Below are positions 32,567 to 45,664 of a stretch of 64,000 nucleotides of DNA, in pieces. Both the position numbers and the translations under genes were made by a program. Where the stretch lies: the NCBI RefSeq assembly GCF_016802725.1, contig NC_052679.1, positions 13,125,463 to 13,189,462 of the forward strand, written 5' to 3'. Under the pieces are notes generated by a model. It was not told the origin of the DNA. It did not search any database and worked only from the letters and a program-made list of their open reading frames with translations. This stretch comes from Solenopsis invicta. Lineage: Eukaryota > Arthropoda > Insecta > Hymenoptera > Formicidae. The stretch's first letter is position 1; the number at the start of each line of letters is the position of its first letter.

Positions 32567-33703
32567 CCCAGTAAGTGAAAATAAATTAAAAATTTGCAGG
32601 GTTGGGTAAGTTAATAAATTTTCTTAACTAAATTAAGTTAAAGTTGATAGCACATAAAATTAATTTAGTTACGTTGAAAGTTATACAAATAAAAAATTAA
32701 CTCAGTTAAAGTTACATTACGATTAAATTAATGTAAGTTAAAATAAAAGTTAATTTTCAAAATCATTATTTACATAAAATAATGATATTGTAGATAGAAT
32801 AATGATTTTATAGATAGAATATTGTAATTTTTTAAATTGCATTATTTTAAATAACAAACAGTTATAGTATAAAATATCAAATAAATTTTTTCTTTTATTT
32901 ATAATTAAGTTTCTATGAAGTAAAACAGAAATATTGTTTTTTATATATAAATATATATTCTTTTACAAGTTTTACATTTTGTAATTAAATTATTAAAAAT
33001 ACAATTTCATGTATAATGTAAAATATAATCTTACATATGATATATCGATAAAATATAATCTTATTAAAATTTATCATTATTAAAGTAATTATTAAATTTA
33101 AATAAGAGCTTTATTTAAAAATAACGATCGGTTTACTTTCGTCATAAGTCATCAAATAGCAAACTACCTGCACTAAAAACATTTATTTTACCAGTGCTGA
33201 GGATGATACTGATGTATTATATTGTCATTTATAAGACAGATAAAAAAAATTAACGTAGAAAAAAATTGATAAGTTAATGTTTAAAAAGAACTAGTTAAAG
33301 TTAAAAATTAATACATTTAATATTAATTAAATTAAGTTAAAAGTTATTAACTTTTTAACTTTTTGCTTAACTTTTAACTTTTTAACTAATTACTACCCAA
33401 GCCTGAAAATTTGTAATCCATTTTAATTTATTTGAATACATTTTGGATTAAAAGACAACAATTAAATTATTTCAATCCTATGTCATGGATTAAAATGAAT
33501 TGGATGACCTGCAAAAACTCCTTTAGATTGAAAAAATAAAAATTAATTTATTTCAATCTCGTTCCATGGATTAAAAGAGATTCAAGAAATCTTTGAACTT
33601 TAATTAGATAGAAGTTGATTTGTGTGGTTCTTACCAAATCTAAATTCTTGATTTTTTGAATCCATTTCTATCCATTTTAAATATTTTGAATACATTTCCT
33701 GGG
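32567..33703. mobile_element. CCCAGTAAG...GGG element with TT duplication
   Basis: The ends CCCAGTAAGTGAAAATAAAT and (reversed) CCCAGGAAATGTATTCAAAA are flanked by TT at 32565-32566 and 33704-33705. The remaining interior has repeated GGATTAAAA / AATCCATTTTAAT motifs in both orientations. An 809-bp hAT MITE sits inside. Without it the element is about 320 bp. Confidence 0.65.
32597..33405. mobile_element. 809-bp hAT-type MITE with 8-bp duplication
   Basis: It starts CAGGGTTGGGTAAGTTAA and ends, reversed, CAGGCTTGGGTAGTAATT. AAAATTTG flanks both ends (32589-32596 and 33406-33413). The CAGG start with an 8-bp duplication is the hAT signature. Both end regions are built of AAGTTAA / TTAACTT motifs, while the middle is AT-rich. 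Non-coding. Confidence 0.85.
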
Positions 33704-34176
33704 TTAATTCGAGATATAATAAATGTAATAGATCTTGTAATATCAAAGGGAGATATACTTGACTATTTTTACTTATTAATCATAATTACAAAAATTTATA
33801 CTAATTTTAAGAAAGCCATGATTGGTTATAAATATTTTAATAATTAGCATTCTTAATAATTTACTTATATCAATTTTATAAAAATTTTATATTAAAAAAG
33901 ACTTAAAATATAAGTCAGTTTGTGCTTATGATTGCACATATCATGCGTTCTAATGTGAAAAAACACCTTTCCTAAACATTAATTAATTAAATAAATAATT
34001 GCACACCAAAATCCGTGCCGACTTTTACAGGCATGTTTTTTATATTTATTTAATTTAAATAAAATAATAAATATAAAAGAATTGAAACAAATAATGAAGA
34101 CTGTTTAGATAAAAAACAATAGAATATTTTGTAGAAAAATAGATTAAACAAATTATTAGCAGAGATGTAATCTTAC

Positions 34177-34224
34177 CAAAACAGCAACAAAAGAAATGGC
34201 AAGCACGATAATGATTGCTTTCAT
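34177..34224 (-). CDS. Candidate first coding exon with signal peptide
   Basis: On the minus strand the ATG at 34224 opens 16 codons (MKAIIIVLAISFVAVL), a classic hydrophobic secretion signal, ending at a GTAAGA donor (GT at 34176-34175), phase 0. A TATAAAA box lies 77-83 bp upstream, the right distance for a short 5' leader. Small secreted insect proteins (antimicrobial or venom peptides, odorant-binding proteins) often have a first exon like this. The remaining exons were not found, so the protein cannot be named. A TTTTTATCTAAACAG acceptor-like site on the minus strand (about 34104-34118) leads only into a short frame. Alternatively the gene is broken. Confidence 0.45.
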
Positions 34225-34300
34225 GTTGAATTTTTGGCACGATGGAGTTCTAGTCCGTGATCAAAGAGTTACTGGCTAATCACAAGATAGTATTCTAAGC

Positions 34301-34307
34301 TTTTATA
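34301..34307 (-). promoter_or_regulatory. TATA box of the signal-peptide gene
   Basis: The minus strand reads ACTATAAAAGC. Transcription would begin about 30 bp on, near 34275, giving a leader of roughly 50 bases before the ATG at 34224. Further upstream (about 34360) is GGGGGAATATTC, loosely like a Rel/NF-kB site. That reading is weak. Confidence 0.5.
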
Positions 34308-35768
34308 GTTTGTGATGTAATAACTAGTCTCCTTGACGATCTCCTGGTACTGTGCGTGGGGGAATATTCAAAGCACGTTCGTTATTCCTTCAAGGAAACA
34401 TCATGGCAATAATAGCAAAAAAATGCATTTCAGATCTTAAAATTTTACTATTAATTTTCTGCGATGAATACTAATAGTAGAGTCCATTCTTCGTAAGACT
34501 TGTCAGATGTTTAAGAGGTGTATCAAGTAAACATATCAACAGCAATAAAGAAACACGAGTTTTTTTCCATTTACCAAATAACGAACTGGTAAACTTTCAC
34601 ATTTTTTTTGTAAATTAACGTTATAAAAAGCAACCGAAATAAGAAGAGAAGATTTTAAAAGAAACGGATCAAAAAACGGCCAATTTTGGCCGTGCACGGA
34701 CATTTTTAAAATCTTGGTTTCTCCATGCTTATTATTTTAAAAGTTTATACATTCATGAAAGAAAGCTTATTTACCTATTAAAGTTTAAAAAATCTGAAAA
34801 GAATAAAGTAGTTTATTTGAACGCCTTGCAAAAAAATTTATTTTGTTTCTAATAAAGATTTCAAAACATAGTAAAATGATATGTTTTATACATACATAAC
34901 ACCGGCCTATTGAACTAAAATTAAATGCTGCAACAATACATTATCAAGAAGATTCATAAGTACATACTTAAGGTGTTCTATTTCAATCAATTTTTTCTGA
35001 AATTATTGAAAATACAAAAAATAAAATCCATTTTCTTTCTAATCGCTAGAATTTTTTTTGTGAAAAGATGCTGTTTTGCTTGTTATATACATGACCTGCT
35101 ATTTAATTTTTAATGTCCTTTATATTAATGTGATCCAGGAAGTTACGTAACCTTATTTTTGTTAAAATTTTATTTTTTCTTCTGTTATATAATTTTTTAT
35201 ATTTCTTTTTTTCATTTTTGTCCGTCTCCAAAGTGTGACAAATTTTGAAAATTAAAATACTCGAAAATATATATGACTAGGATTAAAAAATCATATGATG
35301 TAAAATAAAATGACTTTAATACTGATAATAGTGAGAAAATCACTATGGTACGACGCTTTTCAATTTTAAATTTTATGATGTATGATTTAATATTGATACA
35401 TATCTAGGCGTGTAAAATTACAAAAGTTACACGCATACAAAGTGACTACACGGTTCTTTGCACTTAAGTGTGTAAAACTTATACACTAGATTTTGTAGTA
35501 AATTCATATTTACTGTAGTAACAAAAAACCGTGATCTGAAGACAATAAATCACATATAACTTTCCATAACAATAGATAATCCGTTATAAAATTTTCCAAT
35601 TTTGAAATGTTATATCATTTTTTTTACAGGATATTTGTAAAACATTATGTTATATACATATATGTATACTTACTCATAATGTATTCATTGTAATATTTTG
35701 AAGGTAACGTTATTGCTTAACATCTCTGACAACACAAACGTTTAAAAGTCGTCATAAAGGTATTCTTC

Positions 35769-35816
35769 AGATGTAATTGTAAAGACATCTTTCGAATGTC
35801 TTTACAATTAACATCT
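35769..35816. repeat. Short hairpin, about 20-bp stem
   Basis: AGATGTAATTGTAAAGACAT is followed after a 7-bp loop by its inverse with one extra base. It stands alone in AT-rich DNA. It could be a miniature element relic. A stem this short is below usual precursor-microRNA length. Confidence 0.6.
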
Positions 35817-38800
35817 TTCAGACTTTTGTACTGTAATATAACATATTAATTTTATTAAACTTCAATTAAACGTATTATTTTTTTAACGTAATTATTTTTT
35901 TTATAGAAGAAGGAAATGTTTTACGAATATACGTCAATTTTTCCAATAAATCTTTCTACTCTTGGAAAAGAAACGGAAAAAACCGCCAAAAAATTGAAAA
36001 ATCTGTCTTTGCTAAGCCTTTAAAACTATATTTTAGATCAAAAGTAAATTGTTTCAAAGGTATTTTGGTCACGTTGTATTTTTCCTAGATGGAGGCGTCA
36101 AAAAAGTATGAAGTTTATCTTATTATTAATATATGTTATTTTTTAAAATAAAATTGTCTGTTTTTTTTAAATAGTGTGATTTTTGTTATTCTATGTACAA
36201 AAGTAATAAAGTTATCGAGAACTCGATAGTTTACAAGATATTTTATACTTTGTTCTGATATATTTTGTCATAAAATACAAAATGTGTCAAAAACTATTAA
36301 TTTTTCTACCTTAATACTTTTATGTACAGAATTATGGGATGAATCAATTAATGTAAGAAAACATAAAATTGCTTTTAAAAAAATTATGTAGTTTTCAATA
36401 TACAATTACATATTTTTTTATAAGCAACTATATATTTGCTTTTTAATATACAAGGTGGGACATCCCATACATATTTGTAGATCTTCTGGTAGTATATTCT
36501 TACAGTATTTAATGTCCAACATATGTTAAGTGAAAACACACTATTAGTTTTGAAATCTATCAACGTTCATTAGAAACAAAATAAATTTTTTTTTAAGTGT
36601 TAAACTTTAAACAACATACTTTATTGTTTTTTTTAAAGATTTTCCAAGTTTTCTGGATAAACTTTGTTACATGAATGTATAGATATTCAAAATAATAACT
36701 GCATTTTATAATGTCTGTTCACCGCCAAAATTAATCAAGTTTAGATCCCTCCCTTTATCTGCGATAAAAATATAAGATAGATAATAAATTATTAACGATA
36801 GGAAGAAATAATTATAACAATCGTTCATTGTTTATTTGCACAATAATAACGTGATACGGCGATAACAAATAATAGAATACAAAATCTAGCATCGAAAAAG
36901 CTTATTAATACGTTTATAAGAGCGTTATTAATTTTTATTATCTCAATATATCGTTGTTATTGAAAACTATGTTCCTAAATATTTATTGAATGTAGGACAA
37001 AATGGGTAATTCTTCAAAGATCGTTAAGTTAAGAATTATTTTCTGTCGTGTTTAAGAAGAAAATTTTAAAATCGATATTTTTCTTAATCATATATCTATA
37101 AATTTGCTATTTTTCTCGTTAATATGATTGAAATAAAAATGTTTTATTTAAAGATCGTCTGCCGGAAAGTACGGTATACAATTTTCTTGGAATTATTGTG
37201 GTTACACCGATTAGAATTTGATTATTCTGAGAGTCGATTATCTCATGTTATACTACATACACATATGCACACATACATTGCATACATGTCATTATCATTA
37301 TTACATAGCTAATTTTATATAATTTCCTTCCATATGCAGTATACAATATTGTTACGATAATTAAATATAAGTGTCCTTCTCCTGTCATAAAAAGATCATT
37401 TAGCGCGATAGTTCCGACATTTTACTATATTTTAGTTTGCGTATATGTTTTGTCGTATGAATAATCCTAGCGATTGAAATAAAAGTACAATACTAGACGC
37501 GCACAAGGACAGTTTGCGGTCTCCAAGATTGATTATAATGAACTTTGATACTGCTGACGTTATAGTATTTATAGTCATGATTTTTGTGTTTAATATAAAT
37601 TTATTGCGCATCTGAAAATATCTATCTTTCCGTAAATTGTATAGTTTGCAATCTCATTTCTTTGAAGTAAGTTTATTGTTAAAACAACAAAATAAAATCG
37701 CGTAATATTCCATAAATAATTACATGTAAACAACGTGTAAACATTTAATTATTAATTATACTGTTAACAATGTTAACATTGGGTCAAAACATTGTACTAC
37801 ATGAATTCAACCATGAGACAATGCAAAGAGAACTAATTACATTTCTAATTTAACTAATTGCATTTCTGCTTTTGGATCTATCTTCATTTTTATCATTCAT
37901 GAAAACAAAGATAGAATGAATTCCGCTAAAAATGATTCGCATGAAGACATTGATTTGACCAATCATTATTAGATATCTAAAAAGTTTTTCATAGAATTTT
38001 TATACAGATTGAAACACTTTTCGGAAATAGTAAGAAATCTACATTTTTTACTTTTTTTTTTGCTTTCCCTTGAAAGAGCAATTTTATTTACGGATTCGTT
38101 TCCAGCAATTAAAAATCTATAAAATTTACGTGTTGTATTAACTGTTTTACAAAAATTAAAATTGCAATAGTTAAAGGAAAAATGGTCTGCTTACGCAATT
38201 TAAATACTCACCTGTATATAACAATTTCTAGTTTTTGAAATTACCAATTATGAACGTATCAAATGTGTCAAATATGATTTGTATGAACAATGATTGTTTA
38301 AACAATATATGAAAAATTTGATTTTATTAAAATCTAATGGTATTATTTCATTAAATTCTATGAGAAAAATACAAATAAATATTGCATTATTTTTTACCAT
38401 TTTATTTGTGAAACAATGATTATTTATATTAATACATATTACGTATTATATTTGACAATTTTGATCATAGATTCATAATAAACAAATCGTACACGTGGTT
38501 ATAAGCATATAAGTGGATCATTATCATCTATCTTTTTTTTAATCCATAATTGTAAATTTTGCATAAAACAATTAATTCAATATGTGACTTTTACAAACTT
38601 TACTTTTTAGATTATTAAAAACGAATCCGTAAATGAAATTGTTTTATCACGTTACATTTTAAGTCATTTTGAATCAAAAATACCCAAAAATGGTATTTTT
38701 AATATTTTCAAATTCAATTTTTTCTGAAATGTAAAATAGAGTAATTTCTTTAACGAATTTGTTTTTAGCGGCAAAAAATTTATAAAAATTATTTTGTCTG

Positions 38801-39978
38801 GATTGTGATCTAAAATTCATCATAGTGTTATTAACTACTAAGAGTATACTTGAAATATTAGAAACATATTTTGGAATGCATTAATTAAAATAAATATTAC
38901 TAAATAAAAAAGTGTAAGATTTTAAAAATAAACTTTCCATCCTTTAAAGATTAGTATTTTAATTCCTATACATAATTAATATAAATGTAATGTATTATAA
39001 AGATAAAAATTGAGGATTTTAATGTATTCTGTAAAAATATTACTTATCTTAATTATTATTATTTATGATTTGTCTAATTTCGTTGATTTTTTGATATATT
39101 AATATTAAGTGTTGTTTTACGCTGAAAAAAACGAGTCTGAAATGTCTGTAATCTTAAATTTGTTTTCATAAATGTAAAATTGAGATTATAGATTATATAT
39201 TATAATTATTCAATCTCTAACGCTCGTGTATGACCTTGATTAATTATTATTTTATTCCAGGGTATGCATATATTAAATTTGAGATTGAATATTTTAATTA
39301 TTTATTTATTTGTCTAGCAAGATATTTTATCTATATATAATACAGTATAAACTAATCTTAACTTCTTAAAATTATTTGACCAATTTCAAGTTATAATTTG
39401 TACTCAACCTGTCGCGTAAGTTTTACAAATACACGTCATTATAATGTTGCTGTCATTAGAAATTTGGATGTTAATTACACGTAATAAAGACTTGTCACTC
39501 AAGTTTCAAACATGAGTTAAGACGTCATTGCGACGTAATGTGCTGTGAATTAGTACGTTAGAGTGACATGCTTGTTCCGTTTGATGCAAGCAGGAGAAAA
39601 ATTTAACAAAATAGAAGTGGTTATCTATTATTCATGTCAAATTGTTCAAGTAACTCAAAAATAAATTGAAATTAAAATAAACATAGAGTTTTTTTATTCT
39701 TGCCAGCACTGTTAATTGAGCTAATTTCGGCAAACGTCATTTCGACATCGATACGATTAGCTTTCTCATTGGATTTTCAACTTGAAATTTTTATCAATGA
39801 TGTCACCAGTCGCAATTATACAACCTTGAATCAATGTCCAAATGGTCAAGGCCATCAACCGAAAAGAATATTAGTAGAAATCAAAACCGGTTTTGGAACT
39901 GTCAAACACAGTATAATATATAAATAATTTGTATTAAAAAATTATATTTTGCATGTATACAGCTACGCTTCAAACAGA

Positions 39979-40105
39979 TTAATCATCGAATAGTTATAAA
40001 AATTAGAATTCAGGAAAGGAGATCTCAGATAATACAATGATAAAATATTCATTTTAAGTTGTCTCCATTCCTGAATTATAATTCTTATAATTATTCGAAG
40101 GTTAA
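39979..40105. repeat. Inverted repeat with about 45-bp arms
   Basis: The left arm TTAATCATCGAATAGTTATA...CAGGAAAGGAGA and the right arm TCTCCATTCCTG...TATTCGAAGGTTAA pair with few mismatches around a loop of about 37 bp. Probably an old MITE. No target duplication is clear. Confidence 0.65.
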
Positions 40106-41851
40106 TGCGTTTAAAGTATCTCTTGAATTATAATTCTTTAGGAATTTATAGATAGAAGAATAATCATACAATACCAACATTTTTCAAAGATATTTCAGAA
40201 ACATTTAATTTAAACACTGAAACATTTCTGGCGGAAAAAATTCTATAAAATTCTAAAGAAACATAAAAAAATAATATAAAAAATTTCAAAACAATGTATA
40301 AATAATATTAATGTCAGGCTCGTATGTAACAAAAACAATAAACGTAAAATTTGAAGGTCAATTAACGAGCATACAACAATGATGCGAAAAGTATGATAAA
40401 TATCTTTTGGAGAAAGTTTTTTTGTAATACCAATCTATAATATGACAATTTTGCCATTCTCATTCCTCAAAAGTTCCAGAAAATTTAAATTTCTATTTAC
40501 CTCAATTTCCAAAGTAAATCGTTTTTGACATGTGCGTAACTATTTTCAATCTCAGTCAAGTAAAGTACGTAGAGAAAGTAAGAAGCCTTTTCATCCAGTT
40601 TGACAAATTTTAATCTGGGACTGATTATTAAAAGTTAGTATCTCTATAGCATTGATTTAGACACTGTTTTAATTTTGGACATTTGCTTAATTATATAATA
40701 TAATTTTAGCTTTCATGCTTTCAAAAATAAGGGAGAAATTAAATTTTACATTAATGATAAAAAAGGATAACTTTTAACGAAATTTTAATTGGTCGATTAC
40801 TTTTTCTTGCTTTGGAACAAAAAAACAATTTTTTTTAATGTTTTATACCTCGGAGTTTTGTGACACGGAGGACTTCAATTTTATCAATTTAAATTTTATT
40901 TTACATTTGATTTTATTCTTAATACTTGTATAATATTTATTGTGTCAATTTTTGATATGGCTTACTATGTTTACTTTTAATTTTAATTTTGCTTTTAGCT
41001 ATTTTGCTGGTTAGATTCTTAAAAATGTTTTTATGGGTCTTATATTGTGTTGTCACTTTTGTTCAATTTTATATCGATAAAATTATTTAATCAATGTAAA
41101 TTTGAATTATTGTTAAATTTGATTGATGATGGTTAAGTAAAACCAAAACGCATTGTAATTAAATAAACTGTTAATTAAGTATATACATCTGTGTTGTATG
41201 CTTGTTAGTTGACCTTTTTCAAATTTTACGTTTATTGTAAAATAACTGTCAGAATCTATAAAATTCTACACAAAGTTAAAAAATGCTACATAAAAAATGT
41301 TTTTATAGATAGATTAACACACTTTTGTAAATTTTTGTATTTTTTAATGCGTTTTTTCTAGAAATTTTTTAGTGAAACTACGTCATGCTACAATTAACTC
41401 CTGATAAAAAAAACTACAACTTAACTACGTCAAATTGCAACTAACATATGTATAACTAACATATATTTTTTTGCTCAAAAACGGTCATTCAATTTGTGAT
41501 CGCCGTCTAATGTGTTTAACTTCTAAGATCGTATATACCTATGTAAAGAAACTGATAATTCGTGATGATCCATGAACATCTAATGAATGTATATTTAATT
41601 GTACAAAATCAGTTTAATCCTGTCGGAAAAAAATTTCTATGAATATATAAAAAATTAATAAATAATAGAAATTAATAAAAATTTTTTAATAGAAATATTT
41701 ATTTATTCTTATTAAAAATATCTATAAGTATCAATAATACAGCTAATCCAAAAATCAATTCAAAAAATAGTTTAGTTTAAAAAACAATATTTTGTTATAA
41801 AGTTATATATTTTTTACTCGATTTTTTATTTTCCATTGTTTAAAATTTTCA

Positions 41852-41939
41852 TGCGTTTAGAAACATTAAAGATATCATTAGAGATAATATTTAACGTTAA
41901 ATAACAAAGAAAATAATATTTGTAATGTTTCTGAACGCA
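41852..41939. repeat. Inverted repeat with about 28-bp arms
   Basis: TGCGTTTAGAAACATTA...ATAATATTT pairs with AAATAATATTTGTAATGTTTCTGAACGCA. The right arm is slightly longer. An old hairpin element is the simplest explanation. Confidence 0.55.
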
Positions 41940-42649
41940 GACTTCTAGAGTGACAATCAATTTATCTAAAAAAATATTTTTGTATGAAAATTTCTTTTAA
42001 AAAGCTATATTAACAAAATCTCATGTTATTGTTTAACTTTGCATAACCTGAAATGTATACAACCGAATAAAAAGTAAAATAACACAAAAAACATTTGAGT
42101 TTACATACATTCGTGTGATAACGTGTTCAAGTTTAAAAACAATGAGGAAGTATATGTAATTATGTGCTGGAATGTACCTTGAAAAAATGTTGAAGTGCTC
42201 AAAAGTAAAAATGGCTTATAACAATTGTAAGCTTTATGTATTGATATATTAGAGCCACACAAAGAAAACGGCGGACTACTAAATGAATAATTCTATAAGC
42301 ACTTGTTAGATTTTGTCACCTAATAATAGAAATAATAGGAGTAGTTGTTCTGTTCATAGTAGCCATAATATCTCCTTCTCTACAAACAATTGATTAAATA
42401 AATTGGATTCAATAAAATTATTTACAAGATAGAATGGAATTTTATCAATATGAATATTATCAGGAGCCAGTTGATATTTATGGAGGACAAATAAAAAAAT
42501 ATATCGTGACCTAATTTTCCAATCATCATCGCAGTCTTTACGCAGTCTACTCCTGCAACAAAAATGTATTGTGTGTTGCAACCTTTCTTCCGTTAACCGT
42601 ACACCCTGCTAATTTAATCTAACTGTAATTAGTAAAGTATACCTGATGG

Positions 42650-43091
42650 TTAGTTAACGTTATTTGTCGATATTTTGACGTCAAAAATGACGATAAACAA
42701 CGTCAGCTTGTTACTTAGAATATTTATGATTTCGGCGTCGAATTAATGTCAATTTCATTATTATTTTTTGGGTAGTGATCATGTAACTTTTCTTAGAGCG
42801 GAAAGGTAAAAAGTGAAAAATTTTGCCATTAACTTCAACGGCGAAAGATTTCACCTTTCCGCCCTAGGGAAAGTTACATGATCGATACCTGGCGGGTACA
42901 ATAAAACATTTTGTTGAATTAACATCGATTCGACGTCAATACGATATCGATGATTGATGTCGAATTGATATCGATTCGATGTCGATGATCGAAACTGTGA
43001 CCACCGGAATCGATGTGAGGATCGATATCACATTTCGATATCAAATCGACATCAAATTGATGTCGATTTGATATACCATTTCTCACTGGGT
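42650..43091. repeat. MITE-like block of GATGTCGAATTGATATCGAT motifs
   Basis: ATCGAC, GACGTCAA and GATATCGAT motifs recur in both orientations, and the right edge is ATTTCTCACTGGG. It resembles the 31952-32268 block in motif style and tip. A smaller hairpin element is inserted at 42770-42891. Confidence 0.55.
42770..42891. mobile_element. Small hairpin MITE
   Basis: GGTAGTGATCATGTAACTTT and, reversed from the right, GGTATCGATCATGTAACTTT, followed by matching GCGGAAAGGT(A/G)AA. The stem is roughly 45 bp with a loop near 42825. It interrupts the surrounding motif block. Confidence 0.65.
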
Positions 43092-43309
43092 AAGACCTCA
43101 GAATTGCGTCATCAGATCGGAATTTTTATCTAATTTCAAAAAATATGCCAAATATTTCTTAAAATTAAATTACTCAGCACAGGATTTTTCTTTAACTCAA
43201 CGTCGAAAATATTATGCAGGTTTTTCTTATGTATTTCAAAGTGCTAAAGTAATAATAAGATTCTTAAACCCAAAGCTCCAAATTGTTATATCGGTGAGTG
43301 CAACAAGAT

Positions 43310-44400
43310 AAAATATTCGGGATTTGGTCCGTCTGAAGGGTTGGAACCCACGAGAGGGACACTTGGAGGAGGATGCGCGGGGTGGCAAATAACACTCTTA
43401 CTTTCTTATTAACACTTTTATTCCTCGAACGTTAATATAAATGATTTCCCTTTTTTATATAATTGAATCGTGGTGAACGGATCAGGTGTTATCGCGCATT
43501 TGGTCGCTGGATGTTTCGCAGGGTGTCGGGTGACCGACTTATCGCGTGGCGCGTACGTACCACTCGTACTTTACATTAAGAATCTTTCACTGCCCATAAT
43601 TAGGCAGCCTAACTTATAGTTTCAGTATTTCCAATATGGTGGGGCATTAGGCCCTCGCGATGACCATATATGGTCATACTCGCGTTAATCATGCGATGCT
43701 TACGCCGCTCGCACGATTGGCAAATTCTGCAATCTTGCATTTCCGTTTATTGCATTTATGATTATTTGAAGTATTTTAAAATTCTAATTTTTAAAATAAT
43801 TAATCGTAGAAGAAGAATAAACAAACATCTAATTGTAAATGTAAATGTGAATACTTTATTACAAAATTCAATTATTCAAGTATTGCGGATTAATTACAAA
43901 ATTAAATTATTTTGATGCGGAACAGTTACTTCGATGATAAACATCATAAAAACATTTAAAGCATATAAATTTCTACAGTTGCACAATAAATAAATGAAGG
44001 AGTATTGCATACACATTTATTTTTCCGTAAGTCCGGAGGGAAACATATTTCGTTAACGTTTCGAGACACATTTCTTTCAGGAATTAAATTTTCTATTTCA
44101 AAAATTTGCATACTATATCAATATCATCAAAATAAATAAACATAAATAAAAACACTTATTAAAAAAAAAAAAAATTATTGCCTACCTCCGGAAGCAAATC
44201 CGGATTTTATGATTATGAAGCAAACACTTAACTCGCGGAGCTAACTGTACTGGTTGGAAGGAGAGTACCGGGAAGACTCATATGGCGCGCCGCGGTGCAC
44301 TTCGGATATGGCCAATTTTGACAAATTTATTACTCCGAAACTAAGGTTTATTCGATCAAACGCCGTAAATTTTTTTTATCTATAGAATAATTAAAAAAAT
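43310..44400. other. GC-richer non-coding block, possibly LTR-derived
   Basis: 43316-43726 is distinct in composition and contains a perfect palindrome GACCATATATGGTC (about 43661-43674). 44165-44345 is a second GC-rich piece after a poly-A run. Because a Gypsy gag scrap follows at 44437, these may be an LTR and leader of the same dead element. No second LTR is seen. Confidence 0.35.
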
Positions 44401-44436
44401 TTGGGGTCGAAATTCCAGGGTGAGTCACGCGTCCTC

Positions 44437-44619
44437 CTCTTGTTAGTGAAGAAGATCAGAAAAAAATATGATCTAATAGTTAAAAGATTTGACGAATACT
44501 TACTCTCAAGGAAAAATGTAATATACAAAAAATTCTTATTTTGCAAAAAAGTTCAAAAACTAAATGAGCCAGTAGACAATTTCGTGAAGGAACTGAAGAA
44601 ACTAAGGTAATACTGAAGG
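44437..44619 (+). pseudogene. Gypsy gag fragment
   Basis: About 57 residues (IRKKYDLIVKRFDEYLLS, then RKNVIYKKFLFCKKVQ and NEPVDNFVKELKKL) match the capsid region of insect Ty3/Gypsy gag proteins, where FDEYF-x-RKNVIYER is typical. A stop follows at once, and neither pol nor the rest of gag is present. It is a remnant of a different Gypsy lineage from the one at the right edge. Confidence 0.6.
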
Positions 44620-45660
44620 AAACTTCCTCCTCGCCGATTTTGATGAAATTAGACTCATTCGACGCGTTTTCATATGAAACTAATGAATACGACAGAAAAA
44701 AGTGTCGCTCTGCCAAGCGAACCAAGATATCAATAGTTAAAGTTAGCAATTGTACAGGTTAGAATATCAGTCATCTTGGTGTAATGCAACAAACTGAACA
44801 TGCACTGTGATAAAAATGTGCACAAAATTCGAAATGTTTTTTTATTAATAATTACATCAATACCACATTTACTGTATACACTTGATGGTGTAATGAATAT
44901 TTCGTCCCCCCCCCCTGTTAATTATAAAATATATTATAAAAATGTTTAATAAAAAGTAAACATTGTGTTGGGATAAAAGAATTATTAGTTTTTTTGCAAT
45001 GTAGATTTTTTTATTAAGGCATTAAAACAATTTAATTAAAAAATTAATTAATTTAATTTAATTTAATTAAAACACATCCCACTTACAAATAGAAATCTTG
45101 AAACAAGATCTACAGCTTTATTGCTCTCTTCACATGAGTTTGCGACTTTTCACGCGAAGGGAGGTCCACCTTATCCCCATTCCCACCCCACCCCCCGAGC
45201 GCTTAAATAACATTGTAAATAATAATTTTCTAAGTTACTCCAGTGAAAAAACTTCACTTGAAAAAACGTCTAATCAACGTTTAATAAACCAGTTGATGTA
45301 GACGTTTAAAGTTTGGTCGATTAGACGTCTTTGTGTCATCAAAATTAAATGACTATTAGACGTCTTGTATAAACTCTTTATAAATATTTTCTTCGAAATA
45401 TCTGCATAACTATTATATTATTGCACCACATAATCTCAATGAACAAAATAATATTTTTGTAATATTTTAAAAAACATTTTTCAGTAAAAAGAATTTTTCA
45501 GGTATTTCTTTTTGGAAATTTCCGAGCGGCCACCCATCCAAGTCACGACTACGGTAAACGTTGCTTAATTTCCGTGATCACTGCGAACTGATCTCTCATA
45601 ATGACCTCTAAACACTTTGTAACCATATGTGTAAATAACTGTAGATCAGATCAATATACT
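44620..45660. other. Non-coding gap with short motif repeats
   Basis: It contains two C-runs (44909-44918 and around 45185) and several AGACGTCT/AACGTCTAAT motifs (45270-45375) like those in the MITEs at 52.2-52.5 kb. Around 45520-45600 is a CACCCATCCAAGTCACGACT segment whose near-inverse occurs at 8670-8745 inside the 7214-9102 element, so this is probably a scrap of that family. Confidence 0.5.
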
Positions 45661-45664
45661 ATAT

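Larger units (their letters stand above)
34310..42640. other. Long AT-rich stretch with no recognisable gene
   Basis: I see no convincing exons, RNA genes or element ends over 8 kb apart from three short hairpins listed separately. Frames at 37124-37312 and 39700-39927 are unsupported. It may be an intergenic region or a large intron, and is the least repeat-disturbed part of the window. Confidence 0.5.

Noticed and set aside
34055..34240. 61-residue minus-strand ORF at the signal-peptide locus
   Set aside because: It is in a different frame from the signal-peptide ATG and reads through the splice donor. The shorter frame with TATA box and donor is the better reading.
39700..39927. 75-codon frame preceded by a possible splice acceptor (TTCTTGCCAG)
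   Set aside because: No start codon, no similarity and no neighbouring exon. It is kept only as a weak possibility.
43310..44619. A complete Gypsy element around the gag fragment
   Set aside because: Only about 60 residues of gag are recognisable, there is no pol and no second LTR, so only a fragment is claimed.
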